A DNA stretch of 64,000 nt from Streptacidiphilus sp. 4-A2 (GTDB taxonomy: Bacteria > Actinomycetota > Actinomycetes > Streptomycetales > Streptomycetaceae), in contig JAAFYY010000002.1 of assembly GCA_014284505.1 (NCBI GenBank), positions 22,442 through 86,441 on the forward strand. Reading direction: 5' to 3'. The notes under the pieces were generated by a model that made no database searches, had not been told where the DNA came from, and worked only from the letters and a program-made list of their open reading frames with translations. Position numbers and translations under genes: made by a program. Positions 42,474-53,139 of the stretch are shown piece by piece; position 1 is the first letter of the stretch, and every line of letters starts with the position of its first letter.

Positions 42474-43418
42474 CTAGTCGTCTCCTTGCAGTGCGTCAGC
42501 CATAGCGGCGACCAGCGGGATTCCTGCCTTGACGGCGATCCAGTGCCATTGACCGTTCGGGTTCACTTCGAAGAACTTCCATTCGCCGTCCGGCGTCACG
42601 GCGAAATCCAGGGCGCCGAAGTACAGGCCCAGCTCGTCCATGAGCCGCCGCACACCCTTCTCGACCAGGGGCGGTAGTTGTACGGCCTTGTAGGTCAGTG
42701 ATCGGTAGTCCGTGCGCCAATCCAGCTGGGCGGCAGCACTGCCCGCGTGGATGGCGACAGGGAACATGCGGTCACCGATGACGGTAAGCCGGACCTCGTA
42801 CGCCTTGGGGACGTTCTCCTGAAACAGGTGGACGGTGCCCGTGACCCCGTCGTCCACGTCCGCAGCGGATACGAGCGTTGTCGGGATGAACTTCCTCGTG
42901 CCGTTCGGCGACAGTACGCCGCCGCTCAGGCCCTTGTAGATGACTTGCTCGGTGCCCATGAAGCTACGGGCATGCTCTGGAACGGACGTGATCACGGTTC
43001 GGGGGACAGCCAGGCCGGCCCTTGCGGCGACCGCCAGTTGGCGCGGCTTGTAGTTCGCTGCCGAGTCCATGGCAGGGTGGTTGATCCAGCGCACTGGCAT
43101 GGAGCTGAGCACCCCGAGGACCCCGCTTCGGGCTTCGGAGACGGAGAAGGCGCGCGCATGGCCGGGCCACTCGTCGGGTGTCACGAACTCGTTGGGGCGA
43201 CGCCACCAGACAGACTTGACCGTCTGTAGATCCAGCGTCCGGGAACCGGTGAGGGTACCCGCCCAGCCGTCCCCCGTGAGGGAGACGGCCAGACGGGATG
43301 CGGTGGGGAAGTCCGCCGTGTCGTAGCGCACGACTTCCTGGCCGCGCCTTGCCAGTTCCTCAACCACGGCATCGGCCGTCAGATCACCTCGACCGGTCAG
43401 GATGAGGATCGCGGCCAT
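42474..43418 (-). CDS. tgmB: TgmB: ATP-grasp RiPP maturase (graspetide synthetase)
   Basis: An intact 314-residue frame. The N-terminal domain (AAILILTGRGDLTADAVVEE, VKSVWWRRPNEFVTP) recognises the leader in this family. It precedes the ATP-grasp domain with VIYKGLSGGVLS (ATP-lysine strand), VHLFQENVPKAYEVRLTVIG, and the metal-binding end LDFAVTPDGEWKFFEVNPNG followed by QWHWI. It closes ester or amide macrocycles between Asp/Glu side chains and Ser/Thr/Lys hydroxyls or amines of the TgmA core, using ATP. It starts one nucleotide after the tgmA stop and abuts tgmC, so the three genes form one operon on the minus strand, all inside the composite transposon. Confidence 0.9.
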   Translation of the reverse strand: MAAILILTGRGDLTADAVVEELARRGQEVVRYDTADFPTASRLAVSLTGDGWAGTLTGSRTLDLQTVKSVWWRRPNEFVTPDEWPGHARAFSVSEARSGVLGVLSSMPVRWINHPAMDSAANYKPRQLAVAARAGLAVPRTVITSVPEHARSFMGTEQVIYKGLSGGVLSPNGTRKFIPTTLVSAADVDDGVTGTVHLFQENVPKAYEVRLTVIGDRMFPVAIHAGSAAAQLDWRTDYRSLTYKAVQLPPLVEKGVRRLMDELGLYFGALDFAVTPDGEWKFFEVNPNGQWHWIAVKAGIPLVAAMADALQGDD

Positions 43419-43419
43419 G

Positions 43420-43649
43420 TCAGTACAGGTCGGTTCCGCTGTCGGACCCCGGCCCGGAGCCGTCGCCGTTGCTGGTCTCCGTCTGAGTCTCCGGCATGTC
43501 CGCCGTGATCGCGTGCCACGGGTTGCCTGCCCCGTTGACGTTCAGTTGCAGTGCCGTGCTGTAGCTCACGGGGATCTTCTCCTGGGGGTCGAGTCGGGCG
43601 GCGACACGAGGTGTCGAACGCCGAACGGCAAGGCTGTTGGGGTACTCAT
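43420..43649 (-). CDS. tgmA: TgmA: putative ATP-grasp-modified RiPP precursor
   Basis: About 76 residues. ATG 43649 follows GGAGG and begins MSTPTALPFGVRHLVSPP, with the PFGVR motif expected in leaders of this family. One C is missing from a CCC run near 43602. With CCCC the frame continues RLDPQEKIPVSYSTALQLNV and the core region NPWHAITADMPETQTETSNG then DGSGPGSDSGTDLY. Without the fix, ATG 43662 opens an alternative frame (MEVADEYPNS) that joins the same core. The core is rich in Ser/Thr and Asp/Glu, the donor and acceptor side chains for graspetide crosslinks. It also has a Asn-Gly-Asp-Gly segment suited to aspartimide formation. Confidence 0.8.
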
Positions 43650-43721
43650 CTGCTACCTCCATGTGAAGTGATGGATGATCCGCTTGTGCTCCCGCCCGGA
43701 AGGGGACGGGCGTCTGTGGTG

Positions 43722-43763
43722 CCCGCTCCGGTCCACGGTGGGGGAACACGTGGCCGGAGCGGG
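43722..43763. repeat. Long hairpin upstream of tgmA
   Basis: CCCGCTCCGG and CCGGAGCGGG form a perfect 10-bp stem, extended inward by CCACG/CGTGG around a G-rich loop. It lies about 75 bp upstream of the tgmA start and ends 4 bp before IS copy C's target trinucleotide. It may be the terminator of a gene left behind in the donor genome. Confidence 0.5.
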
Positions 43764-43884
43764 GGCTTAGAAGCGAGTCCCAAACCGAAGGTAGGGTCAC
43801 GTTTTCCCAGGTGAGGTGTGTGGCCGTCGGTCGGTAGGCATGCTCGGAGCGTCGTGTCGGTGCGGGGCGTGCTGGAGGTGGCGG

Positions 43885-44377
43885 ATGCCGTCGGTGCTGG
43901 GAGTGTTGGAGCGGCGCGAGCGGGTGGCGCTGGCCCGGGCAGAGGAGTTGCGGGCCGAGTTGGAGCGGCTTCAGGCTGCTGTGGCCGAGGCGGATGAGGC
44001 CGCGCGCGCGCGCGGTTATCGCCCGCGAGGAGACGGTCGTGGCCTTGGCTGAGGCGGCCGAGGAAGCCGTCGTGGTCGGTGTGCCGGTGAATTTGCCGGC
44101 CGCGGGTGTTGCTGGGCCGCGGGTGGAGGTCCCGCTGTGGTGCGAGGGGTGGGGATCGAGGTGCTGCCGCCCGAGTGCGCGCGGATCGTGGCCCTGGTCC
44201 AGGAGGATGCCGCCGGTGGCGGGGACGGAGTGCGGGCACGGGCGATGCGCGAGCATCTGGGCTGGTCAGCCAGTGATGCGCGGGAGCAGGCAGCGCGGTT
44301 TCGGGCGAAGCGGCTGGTCGAGCGGGGCTGGTTGACCGAGGGGGCGGCCAGGGCTGTTCAGGCCGCGGGCCGCTTGA
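43885..44377 (+). CDS. IS accessory protein (copy C, indel-broken)
   Basis: The same coiled-coil/winged-helix protein as in copy B. Here GCGCGGCGCGCGG is read as an uninterrupted GC repeat, which shifts the frame after AVAEADEAARA. The middle is correct where B lacks a C (LPPECARIVALV), and a run of five Gs near 44340 shifts the end. The three IS copies each carry different errors, so their consensus restores one open frame. Confidence 0.55.
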
Positions 44378-45296
44378 CGCGGCGCGGTGCTGGTCGGCCG
44401 GAGCGGGCCAGGCGGCGGGTGGCCGGGATGCTCGCGGCCCACCAGGCCATCGCCTCGGCACTGTCGATGCGGGTCTCGTAGTCCCGGGCCAGCCGCCGGG
44501 CCCGGATCAGCCAGGAAAAACTGCGCTCCACGACCCAGCGGCGCGGAAGCACCACGAACCCCTTGGCGTCGTCGCTGCGCTTGACGACGGTCAGCGCGAG
44601 GGTCAGGACGGCGTGGGCGAAGGTGACCAGCCAGCCGGTGTAGGCGCCGTCGGCCCAGACCAGAGTGATGCGGTGGTGTTCGGCGCGCAGTTGTTCCAGG
44701 AGGTCGCGGCCGGCGTCGTTGTCCTTGACCGACGCGGCGGTGACGATCACGGCCAGCAGCAGGCCGAGGGTGTCCACGGCGATGTGTCGTTTGCGGCCGT
44801 TGATTTTCTTCCCGGCGTCGTAGCCGCGGGTGGCGGCGCCGACGGTGGCGTCAGCCTTGACCGACTGCGAGTCGATGATCGCGGCGGTGGGTTCTTCCTT
44901 CTTGCCGGCCAGTTCGCGCAGCATCTTGCGCAGTCGGCCGTAGAGCTCCTTGGTGTAGTCGTTGTCGCGCCAGCGGCGGAAGAACCGGTATGCCGCTCGC
45001 CACTTGGGGAAGTCGGCGGGCAGGCCGGCCCAGCGCACGCCCTCGGTGACCAGGTAGCGCACGGCGTCGATCATCTGCCGGTGGCAATAGCCCTCCGGGC
45101 GGCCGCCGCGTCCGTTCAGCCAGGCCGGGACCGGCAGCAGCGGCCGCACGATCGCCCACTCCGCGTCGGTCAGGTCGGAGCCGTAGCGGCGGGTTCGGTC
45201 GGGCTGGTCAGCGGCATTCCCGAGCCGGTGTGCGAGGCAATCGCACGACATGCCGGAGCTGGACGCGGACGGAGCGAACACGGCACAGTGGGACAC
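44358..45296 (-). CDS. IS5-family DDE transposase (copy C)
   Basis: 312 residues, identical to copies A and B. It reads leftward, toward the accessory gene and tgmA. Its start lies about 150 bp inside the right end of the composite transposon. Confidence 0.95.
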   Translation of the reverse strand: MSHCAVFAPSASSSGMSCDCLAHRLGNAADQPDRTRRYGSDLTDAEWAIVRPLLPVPAWLNGRGGRPEGYCHRQMIDAVRYLVTEGVRWAGLPADFPKWRAAYRFFRRWRDNDYTKELYGRLRKMLRELAGKKEEPTAAIIDSQSVKADATVGAATRGYDAGKKINGRKRHIAVDTLGLLLAVIVTAASVKDNDAGRDLLEQLRAEHHRITLVWADGAYTGWLVTFAHAVLTLALTVVKRSDDAKGFVVLPRRWVVERSFSWLIRARRLARDYETRIDSAEAMAWWAASIPATRRLARSGRPAPRRVKRPAA

Positions 45297-45450
45297 CAGG
45301 GCCTCCTGATGGTTCGTTGACTCGACATCACCGAACTGCGCAGGAGGCCCTTCTTCTATGCGCCGGCCGCGGAGCGATCACCCGAACGAGCCTGATAGGC
45401 ACGGAAGTTCGAGTGTCAGTCGTGTCCCTCGGTTTGGGAATCGCTTCTGA

Positions 45451-48400
45451 CGGTTCATCGACTTCGGGTCGGGTGCGGCTGGCCTTGGGCTACCGACTCT
45501 TCGCCACGGCCTTCGGCGGCGACTGGGCCTCGCGGCTGCGCCTGACCGAGTTGCCTGCCTGCGCGCTGACGACACCGCAGCTGGCGGCCTGCCGTGTCGG
45601 CGTCCCGGTCGCGGCTACGAACTCCGCCACCGCGCAGCAGTTGTCCGCCGACATCACGCTCCCCGGCACGGCTGCCGCGGCCGCGACGGCCGCCACGCGC
45701 CTGGCCGCCAGGGCCGCGACGGCGGTGCCGGTGGTGCTGGCCGCTACGTCGGCCGCGGGCGGCGGCGGCGGCGACTTCACCCAGACCAGCCTCAAGCCCA
45801 GTTCCTCCTGGCAGGCGGGTGGCAGCGCCGACAGCTTCACCTGGTCCTACCCGCTCCAGACGCCGCCGGTTCCCGGCGGGCTGTCCCCGCAGCTGTCCCT
45901 GAACTACGACTCGCAGGCGCTGGACGGGTTGACGTCGTCGACCAACACCCAGGCGTCTGTGGTGGGTGACGGGTTCAGCCTGCCGGAGGCGTTCATCGAG
46001 CGCTCGTACGCGAGTTGCCACCAGAACCCGGCCGGTTCGACCCAGAGCGACGACAACTGCTGGTCGGCGAACAACCAGCTGACCCTGTCGATGAACGGGC
46101 AGAGCAGCGTCCTGGTCAAGGACGACACGACCGGTGCCTACCACCCGCAGAACGACATGAACGAGCGAGTGCAGTACGAGACCGGTGCCACACGGGCGCA
46201 GAGCGGCGAGTACTGGGTGGTCACCACCGCCGACGGCACCCAGTACACCTTCGGCTTGAACCGGCTGCCGGGCTGGGCGAGCGGGGACGGGACCACGAAC
46301 TCGGTGCTGACCGAGCCGGTCTATGCCACCGCCTCGGGACAGCCCTGCTACAACGCGACGTTCGCGGACTCCTACTGCGACCAGGCATACCGGTGGATGC
46401 TGGACTACGTCAAGGACACCCATGGTGACGTGATGTCGTACTTCTACACGCCGACCACCGGCTACTACGCCATGGACATGGGCTCGACGGCGACGGCCGC
46501 CTCGGCCTACACCCGGGACGTGTCGCTTGCGAAGATCGAGTACGGGCAGCGCGACGGCTCGGTGTACACCACCAGCCCGGCCGCCCAGATGTCGTTCAGC
46601 TACAGCGGCCGCTGCGACACCTCCTCGACCGGCTGCGCCACTTCCACGCTGGCCAGCTCGACGGCGTCGGCCTGGCCGGACGTGCCCTACGACCAGAACT
46701 GCGCGAGCGGGCGGCGTGCAGCGTCGACTCGCCGACGTTCTGGTCTGAGAACGAATTGACCGGAATCCAAACCCAGGTGCTGGTGGGTTCGACCGAGACG
46801 AACGTCGACTCCTGGGCGTTCACCTACAGCTTCCCGGCCACCGGGGACGCGACCACGCCCTCGCTGTGGCTGAGCACCATCGTGCGCACCGGGCAGGACA
46901 CCTCGGCCGGGGGCTCCAGCGCTTCGATCGCGATGCGCCGATCACGTTGACCGGCCAGGCGCTGTCGAACCGGGTGAACCTGACCGACGGCTACCCGCCG
47001 ATCACCCGCTACCGGCTGAACAAGATCGTCACCGAGACCGGTGAGATCATCAATGTGGACTACTCCTCCGCCGCGTGTGCGAGTGGCACCCCGAGCGACC
47101 CCAGCCGGAACACCTCGCTGTGCTATCCGGACTACTGGACCCCGGCCGAGCAGACCACGCCGATCGAGGACTGGTTCAACAAGTACATCGTCACTGCCGT
47201 CAGCGAGCAGGACCCGACCGGCGCGGGTCAGCGACACCATCACCACCACTTACACCCCTGTCGGCTCACCCGCCTGGCACTACGACGACAACCCGCTCAC
47301 CCCGGCCTCGCAGCGGACCTGGGACCAGTGGCGCGGCTACCAGACCATGCAGGTCTCCACCGGCAGCGCCCCGACCGGTCACCCTCACCCAGGACACCTA
47401 CTTCCGGGGCATGAACGGTGACACCCTGCCCAGCGGCCTGCGCACGGCCACGGTCACCGGACTCGCGCGGTGACCCGGCGGTCACGACCTGCCCCAGTAC
47501 GCCGGGATGACCTACGAGAGCGTCGTCTACAACGGGCACAACGGCACCAGCCCCGGCCCGGTGGTCTCCGACATGTCACCGATCCGTGGACCAGCACGGC
47601 CACCGCCACCCACGCGCTGACCGGCCTGCCCAGCCAGCAGTCCTTCATCACCGCCACCGCCGACACCAAGACCTACACCCGCTTGCCGCCGGGGGTACCC
47701 GCGAGACCGAGACCGACTACACGTACGACTCCTACGGCCGGGTCACCCAAATCAACGACCTTGGCGACGACTCCACGTTGAGCGACGACCGGTGCACCAC
47801 CACGACCTACGCGGACAACACCACCGCCTGGATCCTGGACGCGCCTGACGAGGTCAAGACCGTCTCCGTCAACTGCGGCAGCACACCCTCGCTTCCGGCT
47901 GACGCCGTCTCCGACACCCGTACCTTCTACGACAGCTCGACCACCTTCGGTACGGCACCGACTGTGGGCGACGCCACCGTGACCCAGGAAGCCACCAGCT
48001 ACACCGGCAGCACCCCCAACTTCAGCACCACGGCCGGCCTGACCGTGGACGAGTACGGGCGGGTGCTGACCTCCACCGACGCCGACAACCGCACTACCAC
48101 CACCAGCTACACCCCGCCACCGGCGCGGACCCTACGCCGCCACCGCCACCGATCCGATGGGCCACGTCACCAGCATCACCCTGGACCCGCTCCGCGGTCT
48201 GACCCTGAGCAGCACCGACGCCGCAGGCTACGTGACCTCCGGCCAGTACGACGCGCTCGGCCGTACCACCGCGGAGTTTGCCCCCGGCGTCACCGCGGCG
48301 GCCGTCAAGTACACCTACAGCGTCTCCGACTCCGTGCCTCGACCGCCACCGCTGAGACCCTCGACAACGACGACAGCACCTACCGCAGCACCGAAACCCT

Positions 48401-51400
48401 CTATGACGCGCTGCTGCGCACCCGCGAGACGCAGACCTCCACCGAGGACGGCGGCCGCGACGTGGTGGACACCGTCTACAACACCGACGGACTGACAGCG
48501 TCCACCACCGCTCCCTACTACAACAGCGGTGCCCCGAGTGGGACGTTGGTGCAGGCCCAGGCCGGAAGGTGCCCTCCGAGACCGGCTATACCTACGACGG
48601 CGCCGGGCGGCAGATCCAGGCCACGGCCTACAGCGATGGCACGGCACCTGGGACACCCAGACGGTCTACAACGGCAGCGACATCACCACCACCATCCCGC
48701 CCGCCGGAGGCACCGCGCAGAGCGTGGTCACCAATGCCGCGGCCAGACCACGGACCTGTACCAGTACCACGCCGGAGTCACCCCGGACCCGGTCAACGAC
48801 CCTGCCTCGGACTACTCCGACACCCACTACACCTACACCCCGGCCGGACAGCAGGCGAGCGAGACCGACGCCGCGGGTGACTCCTGGTCCTGGGGCTACA
48901 ACCTGCTCGGCCAGCAGACCAGCGCCGACGACCCGGACACCGGCGCCTCCTCCAGCAGCTACGACAACGCGGGCCAGCTGCTCAGCACGACCGACGCGCG
49001 TGGCAAGCAGACCAGCTACACCTACGACCTGGACGGCCGCAAGACCGCGGCCTACGACACCACCGGTGGCGCGGCCGAGTCCACCGCGGACCAGATCGGC
49101 GCGTGGACCTACGACACCCTCAAGAAGGGCTTCCCCACCGCCACCACCTCCTATCAGCTGGGCACCGCCAGCCCGTCGGAGACCAGCGCGGTCCTGGCCT
49201 ACAACTCCTTCGGTGACGCGGCCGCGGTCAAGACCACGCTGGCGAACCTGCCCGCCGACGAGGCGGCACTGGCTCCCAGCGTGGGCTACACCAACTCATA
49301 CGCCTACAACACCGTCGGTGCCCTGCTGGACCAGCAGGACGCGGCCTCCGGCGGCCTGCCGGCCGAGACCATCAACTACGGGTACGACACCTACGGGCAG
49401 CCCACCAGCCTGGGCAGTAACGGCAACTCCTACGTCACATCCGTGGGCTACGACGATTACGGCAACCCACTGCTGTACAGCATGGGCACCAGCACGGACT
49501 GGGTCGACCTCGCGCTGACCTACGACCCGAGACCTCGGCCGTCACCAGCGCCGAGACCACGGACTCCAGCAGCAGCGGCGTGGTTGACAACACCTCCTAC
49601 GCCTGGTCGAACAGCCAGATATCCAAGGGCGCGGGGCTGCTGACCTCCACCAACGACGTGCAGAACGGCGGGGCCACCACCGACACCCAGTGCTTCCAGT
49701 ACGACTGGGACCAGCGCCTGTCCCAGGCCTGGACCGCCACCGACAACTGCGCCGCCACGCCTGCCAACGGCAGCAGCAGCACGGTCGGCGGAGTCAACCC
49801 GTACTGGCAGTCGTGGACCTACACCGCCGACGGGCAGCGGTCCACCGAGATCGATCACGACACCACCGGCAACACCGCCAACGACACCACCACCAGCTAC
49901 AACTACCCCGCCGCCGGATCCGCCACGGACCAGCCGCACACCCTCAGCAGCACCACCGCCACCGGGCCGGGCGCCTCGGCCCAGACCGCGAACTACACCT
50001 ACGACGCGGACGGAAACACCCTCAGCATCAGCGGCGGCGCGGCGGGCGCGCAGAGCATGACCTGGAACGACCAGGGCAAGCTCGCCGGTGACAGCAGCTC
50101 CTCCGGCAGCACCAGCTACCTCTACGACACCGACGGCAACCTGATCCTGCGCACCGATCCGGGCACCGCCACTCTGTTCCTGGGCGACGAGCAGATCGTC
50201 GAGAACACCGCCACCGCGTCGCTGACCGCCACCCGCTACTACAGCCTCGGCGGGACATCCGTCGCCGAGCGCTCCAATACCGGGGATGTGCAGTACCTGA
50301 TCCCGGACCGGCAGGGCAGTGACACCCTGGCCATCGACGCGAGCGCCATGCAGGCCGTCACCCGCCGCCAGTACACACCCTTCGGTCAGGTCCGCGGCAC
50401 CGCGCCCGCCAGCTGGCCCGGCGACAAGGGCTACGTCGGCGGCACCACCGACGCCGCCACCGACCTGGAGAACCTCGGCGCCCGCGAATACGACCCGCCA
50501 CCGGGCGCTTCATCAGCGCCGACGCGGTCCTGGAGACCACCGACCCACCCAGCTCTCCGGTTACGACTATGCCGGCAACGACCCCGCCACCGGCAGCGAC
50601 CCGTCGGGCAACTGTGTCTCCGTCGACGGCGGCACCTGCATGAACAACCAACACGGCATCGCCGCGGGCGGAGGCCAGCCGGCCGGGTACACCCCGCCCC
50701 AACCCGTATCGGAAGGTGGTGCCGCGGGCAGCGGCTCCGGGGTGGTGCAGATCAGCGCGCACGTTTCCGTGGCGGCGAACAACCCTACCTTCCGGTACTC
50801 CAGGCAGCATGGTCTCGCGCCGTCGCGAACATGGGCCACGAGCCGACCAATGCCGCCGAAGAGTATCGAATGTGGACCATGGCATGTGTCATGTCCCCCG
50901 GCGCCTGCTCGCCCTCGATGGCTGGCGCCTTCAATCTGGGTGGTGGTGGCCCGGACCAGAGCGGTACTTTCTTCCGGCACAATGCCGCATACATATCCGC
51001 CAGCGGCGCCATCGTCACCCTGACCGACTTCCGTTCGCTGACCGGTATCTCTCAGGACGCATTCCGAAAGCTGGTCACCGACGCCGGGTTCACCGAGACG
51101 GAAAAGCCAGGGCTCGGATTTCTCTACCGGCTCGCCGACAATCCCGGCGTCACGTTCCTGTTTGAATTCGCCAAGACCGGGAGAAGGCCGAACGGCCTGA
51201 TCGAGATGGGCGATTACATCAAGATTCAGCTGTCGAAGGCGCTTACCGGGGGCAAGGAAAAGGCATACCGGGTCGGCGCCGAGGGAATCCTTACTCCGAC
51301 GAGGGGTTCAAGGGCCAGACCCCGCCAGCGGTAGAGGACTGGTTCAACAATTTGAACAGCCCGGCTGGAGGCGATGGTGATGCGGACGGGGGCGCCCGCG

Positions 51401-51441
51401 GCGATCTCAGTTCCACCGGCGACGGTGCGGCGGCGCCCTAG
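45451..51441 (+). pseudogene. RHS2 polymorphic toxin, 3' part with variable tip (frameshifts)
   Basis: It continues the gene begun at 39485. After GGDWASRLRLTELPACALTT the shared segment GGGGGDFTQTSLKPSSSW and a TcdB/SpvB-like shell follow, then many YD repeats (YTYDSYGRVTQIND, YTYDLDGRKTAAYD). The core ends LSGYDYAGNDPATGSDPSGN near 50610. The tip of about 275 residues includes MGHEPTNAAEEYRMWTMACV, FRHNAAYISASGAIVTLTDF and RSLTGISQDAFRKLVTDAGF. A shift near 51288 gives the likely true end, SDEGFKGQTPPAVEDWFNNL to DGAAAP with stop 51439-51441. The tip is not recognised. More than eight single-base breaks occur, plus the transposon, so as sequenced the gene cannot make a full toxin. Confidence 0.8.
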
Positions 51442-51538
51442 GCCTTCGGCTGCGGTACGGTAGCTCCGTCCGACTGTCGATCCGCAATGGTTTCCTTGGG
51501 ATCGGATGAACTGATCGAATGAATTGGGGGTGATCTGA

Positions 51539-52059
51539 GTGGTGGACGAAGGAAGGCTTCCCATCCCGGAGGACAGCGAAGAGCTCTACAGGTTCTCATG
51601 CGCGGTGCCTATCCGTCCTTTGAGCAGGAGGCGGCGGCTCGTCTGGCATTTCGGGTCGAAGCTCTTCGCGACTGGCTGCTGCGCAACGGGCTGATCGAGG
51701 CGTACGAAGGCCAGGAGGGGATGGTCGCTTCGCGCCCGCACGCCCGCATCCGCTTCGCGGAGGCCCTGGTCGGGCGAAGGAGGCCATGGGCGCGGGGCAC
51801 ACCGATCCTCCGCTCGGGCCGGGGAATTCCGGGTATGTGGCCCTGGCGGTGGCGGCTGACCTCGACGGGATCGAGGAGGGCGGGTACTGGTACGGGCGGC
51901 TGGTCGACTGGAAACTCGACGACGCCCGGCACGTTGCCGAGGCCATGCTGTACGGTGCCGGATGCCTGGACGGCACCGCCGATCCGCGGGCGGTATTCCC
52001 GCCGATAGCTCGGGCCGGCTTCCGTCGAGTACAGAAGTCGCGTTCTCGACGAGTACTGA
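51539..52059 (+). CDS. Candidate immunity protein of RHS2 (frameshifts)
   Basis: About 173 residues starting 97 bp after RHS2 on the same strand. GTG 51539 opens VVDEGRLPIPEDSEELYR. A missing G near 51590 joins it to VLMRGAYPSFEQEAAARLAF and RVEALRDWLLRNGLIEAYEG. A second break near 51780 leads to NSGYVALAVAADLDGIEEGG and YWYGRLVDWKLDDARHVAEA. The likely end is YRSRVLDEY after a last shift. It is acidic, helical and has no signal peptide, as expected of a cytoplasmic immunity protein. The family is not recognised; the role is inferred from position behind a toxin tip. Confidence 0.55.
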
Positions 52060-52167
52060 GCCCGGCGTTTCACCGCCTTTCGGTAAGGCTGCGACAAGGG
52101 CGGGGTCTCTTGTCGGCTGCTCCGGGCTGGATGACGTCCTGTGGGAGAAGGCCCGAGCAACAGCGCC

Positions 52168-52382
52168 ATGAGTGCCAGGACTTGGCTGATCACCGGCGCG
52201 TCACCGGGCATCGACGCGCGGGAACCGTGTGGTGGGCCACCGCGCGCCACGGTCAAGGCGGTGCAGGAAGCCTTCCCAAAGGCAGACGCCGAGTGCCGGC
52301 TCCAGGCCGAACCACCGCGCAGTCGGCGCGGCCCCGCTCGTAGGGCCACCGGGAACTGCCCCGGCGACCGGATGACGGCGTG
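52168..52382 (+). pseudogene. Possible short-chain dehydrogenase remnant
   Basis: ATG 52168 gives MSARTWLITGASPGI, the N-terminal cofactor-binding strand and glycine loop of SDR enzymes. The rest of the fold is absent: the frame runs only about 70 codons without the Tyr-x3-Lys site. It is either a decayed fragment or a chance match in the 390-bp gap between the two immunity-like genes. Confidence 0.3.
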
Positions 52383-52448
52383 AGCACCGCCACCCGGTCG
52401 TCGGGGCGCAGGACAGGAGGGTGTACGAAGTTCGGCTCGCCGGGGATC

Positions 52449-53139
52449 CTAGGAGAAGAACCCGGTGATCCGCCGCACGATTTCCTGGTCACCTCCGCTG
52501 TCCTGCCCGCCGCCGAGGACGTACTCGCGCGCCTCGGTCCCGGACTCCCGCACCCGGTACCCGTCCCCGTCCTCGCGGATGGAGAACACCCGTGCGTCCG
52601 GCCGGGCGGCGGGAACGCAAAGCTGAGGTCTCCGTAGCTGATCGACGGGAACAGCCGACGCAACTCCTCGTGAGCGGCCAGCCGCAGCAGTAGCGGCCGG
52701 CACGACGACGGGTGCTCCGAGGCGAGCAGGGCGTCCCACCGGGCCTCTGCGATGCGGCCCTCGGCGAACGCCTGCGCCAGCTCCCCCGGTTTCATGAAGG
52801 GAAACTCGACACGTACTGGTCGAGGGCAGGCCGTCACGCCAGGCGGCGACCGCGCGGACCACCTGCTCGACCTCCGTCGTGGATCCCGTCGCCCACTGGA
52901 CGCCGGGCTCCCGGACCACCAGCAGGAACACCCTGCGCTTCGCCCGACCTGGACCGAGACGACACCGCGACCGGTGCAGAGCTCAGCAGCCCGCCGAACC
53001 CGTCGACCAGTCCCTGCAGTGCCGAGCCGAGAGCGGCCGCATGCCGCCTCAGCTCGGCGGCCAGGCCCTTGGTCAGGTCCATCTCGGGGTACAGCGGGCG
53101 CAGCTCCGCGGCCTGCTCCGACTCCTTGCCGTCACTCAT
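52449..53139 (-). CDS. Candidate immunity protein of RHS3 (frameshifts)
   Basis: About 230 residues. ATG 53139 lies inside the 3' end of RHS3, sharing ATGAGTGA, so the genes are translationally coupled. The start reads MSDGKESEQAAELRPLYPEM and EMDLTKGLAAELRRHAAALG. A shift near 52940 gives VFLLVVREPGVQWATGSTTE and VEQVVRAVAAWRDGL. Another gives FPFMKPGELAQAFAEGRIAE and RLFPSISYGDLSFAFP. The end is FSIREDGDGYRVRESGTEAR to RITGFFS. No signal peptide or membrane segment is present. The overlap with a toxin tip is the main argument for immunity. The fold is not recognised. Confidence 0.65.

Larger units (their letters stand above)
40026..45447. mobile_element. Composite transposon carrying a graspetide (tgm) cluster
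   Basis: A 5422-bp unit made of two directly repeated IS5-family copies (B at 40026-41701 and C at 43770-45447) around a 2068-bp core with tgmA, tgmB and truncated tgmC. The outer flanks are a TGA duplication. The inner flanks are TGA (B side) and TTA (C side). Clean excision with one TGA restores the RHS2 frame, which shows the unit moved as a whole rather than as two separate IS hits in RHS2. Confidence 0.9.
43770..45447 (-). mobile_element. IS5-family insertion sequence, copy C
   Basis: 1678 bp, same orientation as copy B, with GAAGCGAGTCCCAAACCGA at the left and GAAGCGATTCCCAAACCGA (reversed) at the right. The left flank is TTA and the right flank TGA, so it has no matching duplication of its own. 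That is expected for one arm of a composite transposon. Confidence 0.9.

Noticed and set aside
45230..46759. A separate RHS gene starting inside IS copy C
   Set aside because: The apparent start is in the IS end; the homologous N-terminal part and signal peptide are at 39485-40022.
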